Shown: positions 52,360-62,999, counted from the first letter of the stretch. The stretch: 64,000 nt of DNA from Thermohalobaculum sp039513195 (GCA_039513195.1 JBCCRM010000015.1:1-64000), one strand, 5' to 3'. Numbers and translations: made by a program. The notes: generated from the sequence alone by a model not told the origin.

Positions 52360-54555
52360 GTGAGCGCCGAGGATCTTTTGGGCGGAGAGCGGGTCGGCGT
52401 CGTCGTTCCGCTGCCGCTGGAGGGCGTGCTGGACTATCTTAAGCCGCCTGAGATGGGGCTCAGCCCCGGCGATTTCGTCTCGGTCGACGTCGGCCCCCGG
52501 GCTGTCATCGGCGTGGTTTGGGATGCGCCGGAAGGGCGGTTGCCGGCTGAGCGGCTCCGGCCCATTGCGGGGCGGCTCGACGTGCCGCGGATGCGCTGCG
52601 TAATGCGCCGGTTCCTCGACCGAGCGGCGACGTACACCATGAACCCGCTCGGCATGATGCTGTGGCTCGCAACCCGGGTGCCGGATCTCGGGGCGCCGGC
52701 GCGGACCCGCCGGGTTTGGGTGCGCACTGGTGCCGACCCTGAGCGGTCGACCGAGGCGCGGGCACGGGTCTTGGCGGCGCTTGATACCCTCGGCGGGGCC
52801 GGATTGGCCACGGCCGAGCTCAGCCAGGCCGCGGGCGTCTCCTCCGGCGTCGTCACAGGGCTGGCAAAGCAGGGTGTGCTGGCCGAGCGGCTGGTCGCGG
52901 CCGATCCGTCCTTTCCGCCGCTGTTCGGACAGGCAATCGGTCAGCATCTGTCGACCAAGCAGGCGGAGGCAGCGGGCACTCTGCGCCACGCCCTGGCTGC
53001 GGGCGGTTTTTCGGCCACGCTGCTGAAAGGCGTGACCGGGTCAGGCAAGACCGAGGTCTATCTGGAGGCTGTCGCCGAATGTATCGCCCGGGAACGCCAA
53101 GCCCTTGTCCTGGTCCCGGAGGTGGCATTGACGCCTGCCTTCCTGGCCCGTGTCGAGCAGCGGTTCGGCGCCCGTCCTGCGGAATGGCATCACGGCATCG
53201 GCGCGCGGGAGCGGCGGCGCGTCTGGCATGCTGTGGCAAGCGGCGCTGCGCAGTTGGTTGTTGGAGCACGCTCGGCGCTGTTCCTGCCCTTTGCCTCGCT
53301 GGGACTGATCGTAATCGACGAGGAGCATGACCCGTCGTTCAAGCAGGAGGACTTGACGCTCTATAATGCCCGCGACATGGCGGTGCTGCGCGCCTCGCTG
53401 GAGGGGGCGGCGGCGGTGCTGGCCTCGGCGACGCCATCGCTGGAAAGCTGGGCCAATGCCGCATCCGGCAAGTATCGCCGGATCGACCTGCCGGAACGGT
53501 TTGGATCCGCGAAACTCCCGCAGATCGCGTTAATCGATTTGCGGCTCGAGAGCCCAGGGCGAAACCGCTGGATCTCCGAACCGCTCGCCGACGCAGTGCG
53601 GGAGCGGCTGAGTGGTGGGGAGCAGGCGCTGTTGTTCCTTAACCGCCGTGGCTACGCGCCCCTGACGATCTGCCATGGCTGCGGGCACCGTTTCGGCTGC
53701 CCGGATTGCGATGCATGTCTGGTAACCCACCGCTATCGCGCTGTGCTGATGTGCCATCAATGCGGGCACCAGGAGCCGCTGCCGCGGGCCTGTCCGGCTT
53801 GCGGGCGGGACGACCGGCTCTCGGTCTGCGGCCCTGGGGTCGAGCGGTTGGCCGAGGAGGCTGCGGAGCTGTTTCCAGACGCGCGCTTGGACGTACTCTC
53901 CTCGGATCTGACCGAGGGGCCGACCGCGTTGAAGGACCGGCTCGCCGCCATCGCTGCCGGTGCGGTGGACCTGGTGATCGGCACTCAGATGGTCGCGAAG
54001 GGGCATAACTTTCCCAATCTCACGCTGGTGGGCGTGATCGATGCGGATCTGGGGCTGCAGGGCGGGGATCTGCGGGCGGCGGAGCGGACGTTCCAGCTGC
54101 TGCATCAGGTATCGGGTCGGGCCGGTCGGGCGGAGCGGGCAGGAACCGCGCTGGTGCAGACCACCGCGCCGGATCATCCGGTGATGCGGGCTATCCTCTC
54201 CGGCGATGCGGAGGGGTTTTGGCGGGCCGAGGCTGCCGCGCGGGAGAGGGCCGGGATGCCCCCCTATGGCCGTCTTGCCGGGGTTATCGTCTCTGGCACC
54301 GACGAGGCCAAGGTCTGGGAGAGTGCTCGCGCCCTCGGCCGTGCGGCTCCGGCGCTTACCGAGATCGGTGCGGAGGTGTACGGTCCCGCGGCGGCGCCGA
54401 TTGCGCGGATCAGGGGCCGGGCGCGGGCGCGGCTGTTGGTGAAGGCGCCGAAGGGCGTCGCGTTGCAGGACGGGATCAGGCGCTGGCGCAAGACGGTGAA
54501 GGTGCCGTCTTCGGTCCGGGTGGTCGTCGATATCGACCCACAGAGCTTTTTCTGA
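52360..54555 (+). CDS. priA: Primosomal replication protein N' (PriA helicase)
   Basis: 731 residues. Restarts stalled replication forks. N-terminal DNA-binding domain (VVVPLPLEGVLDYL), Walker A GVTGSGKTEVYLE, DEEHDPSFKQED, then the zinc-binding insert with cysteines in CHGCGHRFGCPDCDACL, MCHQCGH and CPACGRDD, and helicase motifs IGTQMVAKGHNFPNLTLVG and HQVSGRAGRAERAG. GTG at 52360 starts it, leaving a 129-bp divergent gap to the transaldolase. Confidence 0.96.
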   Translation: MSAEDLLGGERVGVVVPLPLEGVLDYLKPPEMGLSPGDFVSVDVGPRAVIGVVWDAPEGRLPAERLRPIAGRLDVPRMRCVMRRFLDRAATYTMNPLGMMLWLATRVPDLGAPARTRRVWVRTGADPERSTEARARVLAALDTLGGAGLATAELSQAAGVSSGVVTGLAKQGVLAERLVAADPSFPPLFGQAIGQHLSTKQAEAAGTLRHALAAGGFSATLLKGVTGSGKTEVYLEAVAECIARERQALVLVPEVALTPAFLARVEQRFGARPAEWHHGIGARERRRVWHAVASGAAQLVVGARSALFLPFASLGLIVIDEEHDPSFKQEDLTLYNARDMAVLRASLEGAAAVLASATPSLESWANAASGKYRRIDLPERFGSAKLPQIALIDLRLESPGRNRWISEPLADAVRERLSGGEQALLFLNRRGYAPLTICHGCGHRFGCPDCDACLVTHRYRAVLMCHQCGHQEPLPRACPACGRDDRLSVCGPGVERLAEEAAELFPDARLDVLSSDLTEGPTALKDRLAAIAAGAVDLVIGTQMVAKGHNFPNLTLVGVIDADLGLQGGDLRAAERTFQLLHQVSGRAGRAERAGTALVQTTAPDHPVMRAILSGDAEGFWRAEAAARERAGMPPYGRLAGVIVSGTDEAKVWESARALGRAAPALTEIGAEVYGPAAAPIARIRGRARARLLVKAPKGVALQDGIRRWRKTVKVPSSVRVVVDIDPQSFF

Positions 54556-54573
54556 CTCCGCCGATTTTGGTTG

Positions 54574-54637
54574 CGCGGCCCTGTCGGGCCGCGGCCGCCC
54601 ACCACCTCCCCCACCCACCCTTGGGAGGTGGCGGGCG
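54574..54637 (+). terminator. Two consecutive GC-rich hairpins after priA
   Basis: Hairpin one: CGCGGCCC-TGTC-GGGCCGCG (54574-54593), 8-bp stem. Hairpin two (54596-54637): CGCCC-A-CCACCTCCC pairing with GGGAGGTGG-C-GGGCG, a 15-bp stem with one mismatch and a 12-base loop. They lie 18 bp past priA. There is no uridine tract; a terminator or a mobile repeat remnant are both possible. Confidence 0.45.
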
Positions 54638-54680
54638 GGCGCAGGAGACCGGTGCAGGCGCAAGGTCTGGGTGGCCGTCC

Positions 54681-55212
54681 GTGACGGTTCAACCGATCCT
54701 GCCAGGCATCGGATATCGAGAGGAGGAGCTTCCGGTCAGGCCCGACCCAGCCTTCTTTCCGCTGCCCACCGACATGGCCCGCAAGCTGCAGGCCGGTGGC
54801 ACGAATACCTATGGCTGTCCGCGGGGCATTTGGCCTGCAACAGCTCTGAGAACCCGTGCCGCCACTGTGTGCGCAATGTCCGTTTGGGCGAAGAGATGCC
54901 AAGGCTCGCCCACCGTCCGTTCCCGGCCCGGGAGCATCGTGCAGACGCCGTGCCGATCTTCCTGCGTCCTGAGCCATGTGCGCGGTGGGGCTGGGCGGGC
55001 CTCCCGCCGGTCCTGCCACCCGCGGGCGAGGCACGGCTTGGGAAGGGATGTTCGGCCACCGACCGTATCGTTTTAGCTCGGGTCGAGCCATACCGGTTTA
55101 CCAAGGGAGGCAGGGCGGGGCCGACGTTCCAAAAAACAGGCGGGTCGCCGATCTCCCTCTCCGATCTCCCGCCGACACCAACTGTTTCGCCTGCCGGGTC
55201 GAGCGTATATGA
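54681..55212 (+). pseudogene. Frameshifted DUF1203 gene
   Basis: Three frames together spell one DUF1203 protein. Frame one, from 54681, gives VQPILPGIG... and MARKLQAGGTNTYGC; after a shift near 54823 the next frame gives ENPCRHCVRNVRLGEEM, LAHRPFPA, VPIFLRPEPCARW and ATDRIV; after a second shift near 55070 the third frame gives SGRAIPV, then RSPADTNCFACRVERI and a stop. Family landmarks NPCRHC, AHRPFP, DRIV and NCxxCRxER are in the right order and spacing. Two indels make it non-functional unless they are sequencing errors. Function of DUF1203 is unknown. Confidence 0.65.
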
Positions 55213-55458
55213 GCTGGCGTCCCGATGGGATCCGTCGGCGATGATCTGCCCCTGTACCGCCCGTATTTGCCGGTTTCGAACGGGTCGGATCAAGGTCGAT
55301 ACGCGGCCGCGCGGGCCGGTCCGGGGGGAGCGTTGCATGCCTCATCGGCCTGTGCTAGCTCACAGTCGCACAACGGGTCGGGCACCTTCGCCGTTCCCTG
55401 TTGCATGCGACGGAATTGGGGCGGCAACGCGCCCATGGGACAGTCGGGAAGGGGAACA
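55213..55458 (+). promoter_or_regulatory. Leader region of the atp operon
   Basis: The 246 bp between the DUF1203 remnant and atpH contain no supported gene and must hold the main atp promoter and leader. TTGCATGC occurs twice (around 55333 and 55402). The atpH binding site GGGAAGGGGAAC ends the region. No consensus promoter was confidently identified. Confidence 0.4.
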
Positions 55459-56028
55459 GTGTCGGAGACCTCCACTCTCTCTGCGAGCGTTGCTGGCCGT
55501 TATGCGAATGCGTTGTTCGAATTGGCGCGGGAAGAGGCTCAGCTCGATGCGATCGACGCAGATCTCTTAGCGCTCGGCGCGGCCCTGGACCCTGATGACG
55601 GAAGCGCCGATCTCCACACGTTGATCGCGTCGCCCCTCTACAGCCGCGACGACCAAGCAAAGGCGATGGCGGCGGTCACCGATGCCATGGGGCTGAGCCC
55701 GTTATCGCGGAATGTCGTCGGGCTGATGGCCGAGAAACGCCGCCTGTTCGCCCTGCCCCAGGTGATCCGCGTCTTCGCGGCTCTGTTGGCCGCCCATCGT
55801 GGCGAGATCAGTGCAGAGGTCACGGCAGCGCGCCCGATCTCGGATGCGCAGCAGGCTGAACTGGCCGCGACACTGAAAGCCTCGGTCGGCCAAGAGGTCA
55901 AACTGGATGTCACCGTCGATGAAAGTCTTATCGGCGGGCTTATCGTGAAGGTGGGGTCCAGGATGATCGATACATCGATCCGCTCCCGGCTCGCCGGACT
56001 GCAAAACGCCATGAAAGAGGTCGGCTGA
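55459..56028 (+). CDS. atpH: ATP synthase F1 delta subunit
   Basis: 189 residues. Links F1 to the peripheral stalk. Helical N-terminal domain (GRYANALFELAREEAQLDAI) and C-terminal VTVDESLIGGLIVKVGSRMIDTSIRSRL are diagnostic. GTG at 55459 was chosen for its position after GGGAAGGGGAAC; earlier starts would add non-conserved sequence. Its TGA shares one base with the atpA ATG. Confidence 0.94.
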   Translation: MSETSTLSASVAGRYANALFELAREEAQLDAIDADLLALGAALDPDDGSADLHTLIASPLYSRDDQAKAMAAVTDAMGLSPLSRNVVGLMAEKRRLFALPQVIRVFAALLAAHRGEISAEVTAARPISDAQQAELAATLKASVGQEVKLDVTVDESLIGGLIVKVGSRMIDTSIRSRLAGLQNAMKEVG

Positions 56029-57566
56029 TGGGCATCGAACCTTCCGAGATTTCGCGCATCCTGAAGGATCAGATAAAGAATTTCGGTCAGGAGGCCGAGG
56101 TCACCGAGATCGGGCGGGTGCTGTCGGTCGGTGACGGGATCGCCCGCGTCTATGGCCTCGACCAGGTGCAGGCCGGCGAGATGGTCGAGTTCCCCGGCGG
56201 TATCCGGGGCATGGTGCTGAACCTAGAGGTCGACAATGTCGGCATCGTGATCTTCGGCTCCGACCGGGACATCAAGGAAGGCGACACGGTCAAAAGGACC
56301 AACGCCATCGTCGATGTGCCCACGGGCAAGGGGCTCCTCGGTCGAGTGGTAGATGCGCTGGGCAACCCCATCGATGGCAAGGGTCCGGTCGACTCCGCCG
56401 AACGCCGCCGCGCCGATGTGAAGGCCCCTGGCATCATTCCGCGCAAATCGGTGCATGAGCCGATGGCGACCGGCCTGAAGGCGATCGACGCGCTGATCCC
56501 TATCGGCCGCGGCCAACGGGAACTTATCATCGGCGACCGCCAGACCGGCAAGACCGCCGTGGCGCTCGACGCGATCCTGAACCAGCAGAGCTATAACGAC
56601 GCCGCCGGCGACGACGAGAGCAAGAAGCTCTATTGCGTCTATGTCGCCGTCGGTCAGAAGCGATCGACCGTCGCGCAGTTTGTGAAGAAGCTGGAGGAGA
56701 CCGGCGCGATCAACTACTCGATCGTTGTCGCGGCCACCGCGTCGGAGCCAGCGCCAATGCAGTATCTGGCGCCCTATTCCGCCTGCTCCATGGCCGAGTA
56801 TTTCCGCGACAACGGCATGCACGCGCTGATCATCTATGACGATCTGTCGAAGCAAGCCGTTGCCTACCGTCAGATGTCGCTGTTGCTGCGTCGCCCGCCG
56901 GGGCGCGAGGCGTATCCGGGCGATGTTTTCTACCTCCATTCTCGCCTGCTGGAGCGGGCGGCGAAGATGAATGAGGACCATCAGGCCGGATCATTGACCG
57001 CACTCCCGGTGATCGAGACCCAGGCGGGCGACGTGTCTGCCTATATCCCGACGAATGTTATCTCCATCACCGACGGTCAGATCTTTCTGGAGACGGAGCT
57101 TTTCTATCAGGGCATCCGGCCGGCGGTGAATGTGGGTCTGTCGGTCAGCCGTGTTGGCTCGGCCGCCCAGACGAAGGCGATGAAATCGGTTGCGGGCAAG
57201 ATTAAGCTGGAACTGGCGCAATACCGCGAGATGGCGGCCTTCGCGCAGTTCGGTTCGGATCTCGACGCGGCAACCCAGCGGCTGTTGAATCGCGGCGCCC
57301 GCCTGACCGAACTGCTGAAACAGCCGCAATACGCGCCGCTGACCAATGCCGAGCAGGTATGTGTGATCTATGCGGGTACTCAGGGCTATCTCGACGACAT
57401 GGATGTCGGCACGGTCGGCAAATTCGAGCAGGCCCTGCTGACTGAGCTGCGCGGCACCCAGGCCTCGCTGCTCAATGACATCCGGGACAATGACCGCAAG
57501 GTTGACGGCGAACTGGCTGACAATATCAAGGCCGTGGTTGAGAACGTGAAGCGGACGCTCGCCTGA
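56028..57566 (+). CDS. atpA: ATP synthase F1 alpha subunit
   Basis: 512 residues, full length. Regulatory nucleotide-binding subunit of F1. P-loop IGDRQTGKTAVALD, signature PAVNVGLSVSRVGSAAQ and the N-terminal RVLSVGDGIARVYGLD are present. Second gene of atpHAGDC. Confidence 0.98.
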   Translation: MGIEPSEISRILKDQIKNFGQEAEVTEIGRVLSVGDGIARVYGLDQVQAGEMVEFPGGIRGMVLNLEVDNVGIVIFGSDRDIKEGDTVKRTNAIVDVPTGKGLLGRVVDALGNPIDGKGPVDSAERRRADVKAPGIIPRKSVHEPMATGLKAIDALIPIGRGQRELIIGDRQTGKTAVALDAILNQQSYNDAAGDDESKKLYCVYVAVGQKRSTVAQFVKKLEETGAINYSIVVAATASEPAPMQYLAPYSACSMAEYFRDNGMHALIIYDDLSKQAVAYRQMSLLLRRPPGREAYPGDVFYLHSRLLERAAKMNEDHQAGSLTALPVIETQAGDVSAYIPTNVISITDGQIFLETELFYQGIRPAVNVGLSVSRVGSAAQTKAMKSVAGKIKLELAQYREMAAFAQFGSDLDAATQRLLNRGARLTELLKQPQYAPLTNAEQVCVIYAGTQGYLDDMDVGTVGKFEQALLTELRGTQASLLNDIRDNDRKVDGELADNIKAVVENVKRTLA

Positions 57567-57595
57567 GCCGCATCGCCTGACAGGGAGCCCCGGCG

Positions 57596-58486
57596 ATGCC
57601 GAGCCTCAAAGATCTCCGCAACCGGATCAACTCGGTGAAGTCGACCCGGAAGATCACCTCGGCCATGAAGATGGTGGCCGCGGCAAAGTTGCGCCGTGCG
57701 CAAGAAGCGGCAGAAGCCGCACGCCCGTATGCGGAACGGATGGGGGCGGTGCTGTCGAACCTCGCCACGGCGAGCAAGGACAGCCCGACGGCCCCGCGGC
57801 TGCTGGCCGGAACCGGCAAGGACGATGTGCATCTGTTGATCGTTGCAACCGCCGAGCGTGGCCTTTGCGGTGGTTTCAACACGCAGATCGTGAAGCTCGC
57901 CCGCGCCCATGCGGACAAACTGATCGAAGCAGGCAAGACTGTGAAGATGCTGACCGTCGCCAAAAAGGGTCGGGACCAACTCAAACGCGACTATGCGGAG
58001 CACTTCGTCCACCATGTGGATATGACTGAGGTTCGGCGTCTCGGCTACACAGATGCGCAGCGGATCGCCGAGGATGTGCTGGCGCGGTTCGAGGCTGGCG
58101 AGTTCGACGTGGCGACGATCTTCTACAATCGGTTTAAGTCGGTGATCAGCCAAGTCCCGACGGCAAAGCAACTTATCCCTGCGAGTTTCGAGGTCGCGGA
58201 CGAAGATACCCCGGCGGCTGATCAGGGCGGGACGAACTACGAGTACGAGCCGGAGGAGGACGCGATCCTCGCCGATCTCCTGCCGCGGAACATGGCGGTA
58301 CAAGTTTTCGGCGCATTGCTGGAAAACGCTGCGTCGGAGCAGGGGGCACGCATGAGCGCGATGGATAATGCGACGCGCAATGCGGGCGAGATGATCGACC
58401 GGCTGACGATCCAGTATAACCGGTCGCGCCAGGCCGCGATCACGAAAGAGCTCATCGAAATCATTTCGGGCGCCGAGGCGCTCTGA
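57596..58486 (+). CDS. atpG: ATP synthase F1 gamma subunit
   Basis: 296 residues. Rotor shaft of F1. The N-terminal helix PSLKDLRNRINSVKSTRKIT SAMKM is split here by the text limit but is continuous, and the C-terminal NATRNAGEMIDRLTIQYNR is the family signature. ATG at 57596, 29 bp after atpA. Confidence 0.97.
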   Translation: MPSLKDLRNRINSVKSTRKITSAMKMVAAAKLRRAQEAAEAARPYAERMGAVLSNLATASKDSPTAPRLLAGTGKDDVHLLIVATAERGLCGGFNTQIVKLARAHADKLIEAGKTVKMLTVAKKGRDQLKRDYAEHFVHHVDMTEVRRLGYTDAQRIAEDVLARFEAGEFDVATIFYNRFKSVISQVPTAKQLIPASFEVADEDTPAADQGGTNYEYEPEEDAILADLLPRNMAVQVFGALLENAASEQGARMSAMDNATRNAGEMIDRLTIQYNRSRQAAITKELIEIISGAEAL

Positions 58487-58505
58487 CCAGACGAGGGAGG
58501 CACCC

Positions 58506-59930
<1,425 letters not shown>

Positions 59931-59932
59931 CG

Positions 59933-60124
59933 ATGGGCGGACTGAAGCTGTCAGACTGCGTGAACGAGGTCTGCCCATGGTCGGGCAAGCCGGTGTCTGC
60001 GAACAGCCTGACACTCTACCGTGGCGCGGTCGTCGGTTTCTGCAATCCGGGATGCCGCGACAAGTTCGAGACGGCGGTGACCGCGTTCGATGGGGCCCTT
60101 GCGTCCCGCACTGCCGCCGAGTGA
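59933..60124 (+). CDS. YHS/TRASH-like Cys4 mini-protein between atpD and atpC
   Basis: 63 residues. Four cysteines: C9 and C14 (SDCVNEVCPWSGKPVS) and C37 and C41 (VGFCNPGCRDKFE; counted from the ATG at 59933). CPWSGKPV...FCNPGCRDKFE resembles YHS/TRASH-type metal-binding domains (CPVxGxxV...FCxxxCxxxF). Homologous small proteins in alphaproteobacteria have, as I recall, been loosely named glutathione S-transferase without evidence. GTG at 59927 would overlap atpD. It sits 22 bp before atpC and must be co-transcribed with F1 genes. Confidence 0.8.
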   Translation: MGGLKLSDCVNEVCPWSGKPVSANSLTLYRGAVVGFCNPGCRDKFETAVTAFDGALASRTAAE

Positions 60125-60146
60125 CTGCCAGAAGGGACTAGCCGCG

Positions 60147-60530
60147 ATGAAATTCCAATTGGTGAGCCCGGAGCGGAGCCTGGCATCGGTCGATGCAGAC
60201 ACTGTGACGGTCCCCGGACAGGTTGGCGATTTGACCGCGATGCCCGGTCATGCGCCTTTCCTGACCACGCTGCGGCCTGGCCGTGTTGTGGTGCAAAGCG
60301 GCGGTGTCGAGACCGTCTATGTGGTGACTGGCGGCTTTGCGGAGATTTCGCCCGATGCCGTATCGGTTTTGGCGGAGGAGGCTGTTGAGGCGGCCGCGCT
60401 CGACCGGGCCTGGGTCGAGGAGCGGATCAAGCAGACCGAAGCCGCTCTCGCCGATGCCGGCACCGAGCGCGCTCAGATCGAGGCGCAAAAGCTGAGTGAC
60501 TTCCGCTTTTTGGCAGAGCAGACCGCCTAG
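60147..60530 (+). CDS. atpC: ATP synthase F1 epsilon subunit
   Basis: 127 residues. N-terminal beta-sandwich (FQLVSPERSLASVDADTVTVPG, MPGHAPFLTTLRPG, GGFAEISPDAVSVLAE) and two C-terminal helices. It ends the atp operon; no intrinsic terminator was convincing in the 139 bp downstream. Confidence 0.95.
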   Translation: MKFQLVSPERSLASVDADTVTVPGQVGDLTAMPGHAPFLTTLRPGRVVVQSGGVETVYVVTGGFAEISPDAVSVLAEEAVEAAALDRAWVEERIKQTEAALADAGTERAQIEAQKLSDFRFLAEQTA

Positions 60531-60669
60531 TCTCAAAGCTTCCGGCGCGCCTGCGCGATGTACGCGGCCTGTGTAGGCCAGCGGCTTCCGTATTCGGTTG
60601 CCTTTTGAAAGACATCTTTTTGTGGCCTAGCTATCCGCCGCGGTGATTTTGGCGTTGGGGGGCCGATCG

Positions 60670-61104
60670 ATGCTGCGACCTTTCGGGCTTTTCAGCGGCC
60701 TTACTGTATTGCTGCTCTCCGGATGTAAGACCGTTGAGGTGGATTTGGCTCTCCGCGGTATAGAGCCGTTGGAGGCGCCGGCTGTGCAGGCACTCTTCTC
60801 CGAAGCCAAGGCGCAATATTCGGGAAAGTTCTATCGATGGGATGCCAAATTCAGGGCCGATGGCACCGTTTCCGCGACCATGATTTCTGATATCGGTGTC
60901 GAGACCGGTACCGGTATGTGGGAGGTAAACCAGGCGGGGGAACTTTGCCGCGCGTGGAACAATGGCTGGGGCGCCGGTCGGTATGGCTGCGGACGGATCT
61001 ATCGCGACGGGGACGACATCGTCATGGTCCAAACCTCAGGCGCGACGGGCCTGACCGGATACGACGTCTTTCAGGTGAACAAGTTGGTGCCCGCGGCCAG
61101 GTGA
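60670..61104 (+). CDS. Small lipoprotein of unknown function
   Basis: 144 residues. Signal peptide with lipobox LLLSGC (Cys near residue 19), then a soluble domain of about 125 residues with YRWDAKFRADGTVSATM, GTGMWEVNQAGELCRAWNNGW and GCGRIYRDGDDIVMV, which reads like a small beta-barrel that recognises a ligand. One disulfide is possible. ATG at 60670 was chosen for the lipobox distance. It converges with rppH across 8 bp. Family not recognised. Confidence 0.7.
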   Translation: MLRPFGLFSGLTVLLLSGCKTVEVDLALRGIEPLEAPAVQALFSEAKAQYSGKFYRWDAKFRADGTVSATMISDIGVETGTGMWEVNQAGELCRAWNNGWGAGRYGCGRIYRDGDDIVMVQTSGATGLTGYDVFQVNKLVPAAR

Positions 61105-61112
61105 GTGCGTGC

Positions 61113-61619
61113 CTATCCAGGCGCGCCCAGGATATCGCGAAACTCCTCGAACACTGCGCTATAGGTGTCGCGCTTGAACGGCACTATGCTGTCGATCAGG
61201 ACCGACGGGGACATCCAGGCCCAGCGACGAAACTCCGGTTCGGCCGTTTCGATCTGGATCTCCGCGTCGTCGCCCAGAAACCTCAACGCAAACCATCGCT
61301 GGGATTGGCCGCGAAACTTACCCTTCCAGATTTGCCCAACCAATTGGTTGGGGAGGTCATAGCGAAGCCACTGCGCGCTTTCCCGCAACAATTCGATACG
61401 ATCAGGATCGATCCCGGTTTCTTCAGTCAGTTCCCGAAGGGCCGCATCCTGCGGGGTCTCCCCTTCATCGATGCCGCCCTGTGGCATCTGCCAGGCGTCA
61501 TAGGGCGAATCCAACCGCTGACCCGCAAAGATTTCCCCGGCTTGGTTGAGAACCATAAGCCCTACGCATGGCCGGTAGGGCAGGGCGGTTATTGCAGACG
61601 CTTGTGGCTGATCGCTCAC
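61113..61619 (-). CDS. rppH: RNA pyrophosphohydrolase (Nudix)
   Basis: 168 residues. Removes pyrophosphate from 5' ends of mRNA, starting decay. LPYRPCVGLMVLN, WQMPQGGIDEGE and the Nudix box GGIDEGETPQDAALRELTEETGI-type run (residues about 49-71) are clear. GTG at 61619 was chosen because GGGGGA precedes it; a TTG at 61640 would add seven residues but has no binding site. It is downstream of the protease gene on the same strand. Confidence 0.92.
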   Translation of the reverse strand: MSDQPQASAITALPYRPCVGLMVLNQAGEIFAGQRLDSPYDAWQMPQGGIDEGETPQDAALRELTEETGIDPDRIELLRESAQWLRYDLPNQLVGQIWKGKFRGQSQRWFALRFLGDDAEIQIETAEPEFRRWAWMSPSVLIDSIVPFKRDTYSAVFEEFRDILGAPG

Positions 61620-61651
61620 GGCGTCCCCCGTGTCGGACAAGGGTTGTAATA

Positions 61652-61672
61652 GGGGCGGCAGCGCGCCGCCCC
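61652..61672 (-). terminator. Hairpin between ctpA and rppH
   Basis: GGGGCGGC-AGCGC-GCCGCCCC is a perfect 8-bp stem with a 5-base loop 14 bp past the protease stop, followed on the minus strand by TATTACAACC. With only a weak T run it may attenuate rather than fully stop transcription into rppH. Confidence 0.5.
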
Positions 61673-61685
61673 AGACCGTGCGGCG

Positions 61686-62999
61686 TCAATCCGCTTGGTC
61701 GTAAATCGCCAGACCCGCTAACAGGTCGAGAGCATAGGCGAGTTGGAAATCCTCCGATCGAAGCTGCGCGGTCGCTTCGTGACGCGCCCTTTCTTCCTCC
61801 AGCTGGCGCTGCTCATCGTCTGTGAGGTCGTTTTCCAGGCTGCCGCGGAGATCCGCCTCTGACCGGGAACGGCGGTCCGCATCCTCGTCCGCATCGGTCA
61901 CGCGGCGTTCCTCGACCAGGATATCCGGCTCGATCCCCAACGCCTGGATCGACCGGCCAGAAGGCGTGAAATACCGCGCGGTGGTCAGCTTCATCGCGCC
62001 TTTGTCGCCGAGGCGCATCACCGTCTGCACCGAGCCTTTGCCGAAGCTCTTCGCGCCGAGGACAATCGCACGGCGCTGGTCCTGAAGCGCACCTGCAACG
62101 ATCTCAGACGCCGACGCCGACCCCTCGTTGATGAGGACGATCAGGGGCTTGCCCTCTGTCAGATCGCCGGGGCGCGCATTGACCCGATCCGCTTCTTCCA
62201 GGTCGCGCCCCCGGGTCGAAACGATCTCTCCCTCCTCCAGGAACGCATCTGAGACAGCGATGGCCTGGCTCAGCAGGCCGCCCGGATTGTTGCGCAGATC
62301 GATGACAAAACCCGCGATCTGATCTGCGCCGATCTCGCGTTTGATCTTCTCGATCCCAGACTCGAGATTGTCATAGGTTTGTTCGTTGAACGTCGTGATC
62401 CGCAGAACGCCGACATTGCCTTCGGTCCGGGTGCGCACCGCTCGTATCTTGATCGTGTCGCGGACGATCGACACGTCGAATGGTTCTTCCGCACCATCGC
62501 GGTTGATGGTGATCAGGATTTCGGAACCGACCGGCCCGCGCATCCGCTCGACCGCCTCGGACAGTGTCAGGCCGAGAACAGACTCACCGTCGATGTGCGT
62601 GATGAAGTCTCCGGCCTCCAGCCCTGCATTCGCGGCCGGGGTTTCGTCAATGGGCGCCACGACTTTCACAAAGCCGTTCTCCATCGTCACCTCGATCCCA
62701 AGGCCGCCGAACTCGCCCTTGGTCTGCTCTCGCATATCCTCGAAGCTCTCCGGCGGCAAATAGCCGGAATGCGGATCGAGTGATGCGAGCATCCCGTTGA
62801 TCGCCGCTTCGATCAACTTTTGCTCGTCCGCTTCCTCGACATAGCTGGACCGCACGCGCTCGAAGATATCGCCGAAAAGGTCGAGATATTCGTAGGTGTT
62901 ACGCGCGCTGCTCTCTTGTGCGGCGGTGGTGGGAACGAAGTGGGGAAGCACCGCCCCCATCGCGACGCCCGCCAACAATGCCATCATCGTTCTGCGCAT
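61686..62999 (-). CDS. C-terminal processing peptidase (S41), CtpA-like
   Basis: 437 residues. Signal peptide or anchor (MRRTMMALLAGVAMGAVLPH), PDZ domain (about 95-180; FGGLGIEVTMENGFVKVVAPI), and S41 catalytic core with VIDLRNNPGGLLSQA, the nucleophile in NEGSASASEI (S296) and the general-base K321 in AKSFGKGSVQT. Acts in the periplasm on protein C termini and cell-wall hydrolases. The tail after residue 355 is acidic and helical. It lies 10 bp after the EnvC-like gene, a common pairing in alphaproteobacteria. Confidence 0.93.
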   Translation of the reverse strand: MRRTMMALLAGVAMGAVLPHFVPTTAAQESSARNTYEYLDLFGDIFERVRSSYVEEADEQKLIEAAINGMLASLDPHSGYLPPESFEDMREQTKGEFGGLGIEVTMENGFVKVVAPIDETPAANAGLEAGDFITHIDGESVLGLTLSEAVERMRGPVGSEILITINRDGAEEPFDVSIVRDTIKIRAVRTRTEGNVGVLRITTFNEQTYDNLESGIEKIKREIGADQIAGFVIDLRNNPGGLLSQAIAVSDAFLEEGEIVSTRGRDLEEADRVNARPGDLTEGKPLIVLINEGSASASEIVAGALQDQRRAIVLGAKSFGKGSVQTVMRLGDKGAMKLTTARYFTPSGRSIQALGIEPDILVEERRVTDADEDADRRSRSEADLRGSLENDLTDDEQRQLEEERARHEATAQLRSEDFQLAYALDLLAGLAIYDQAD

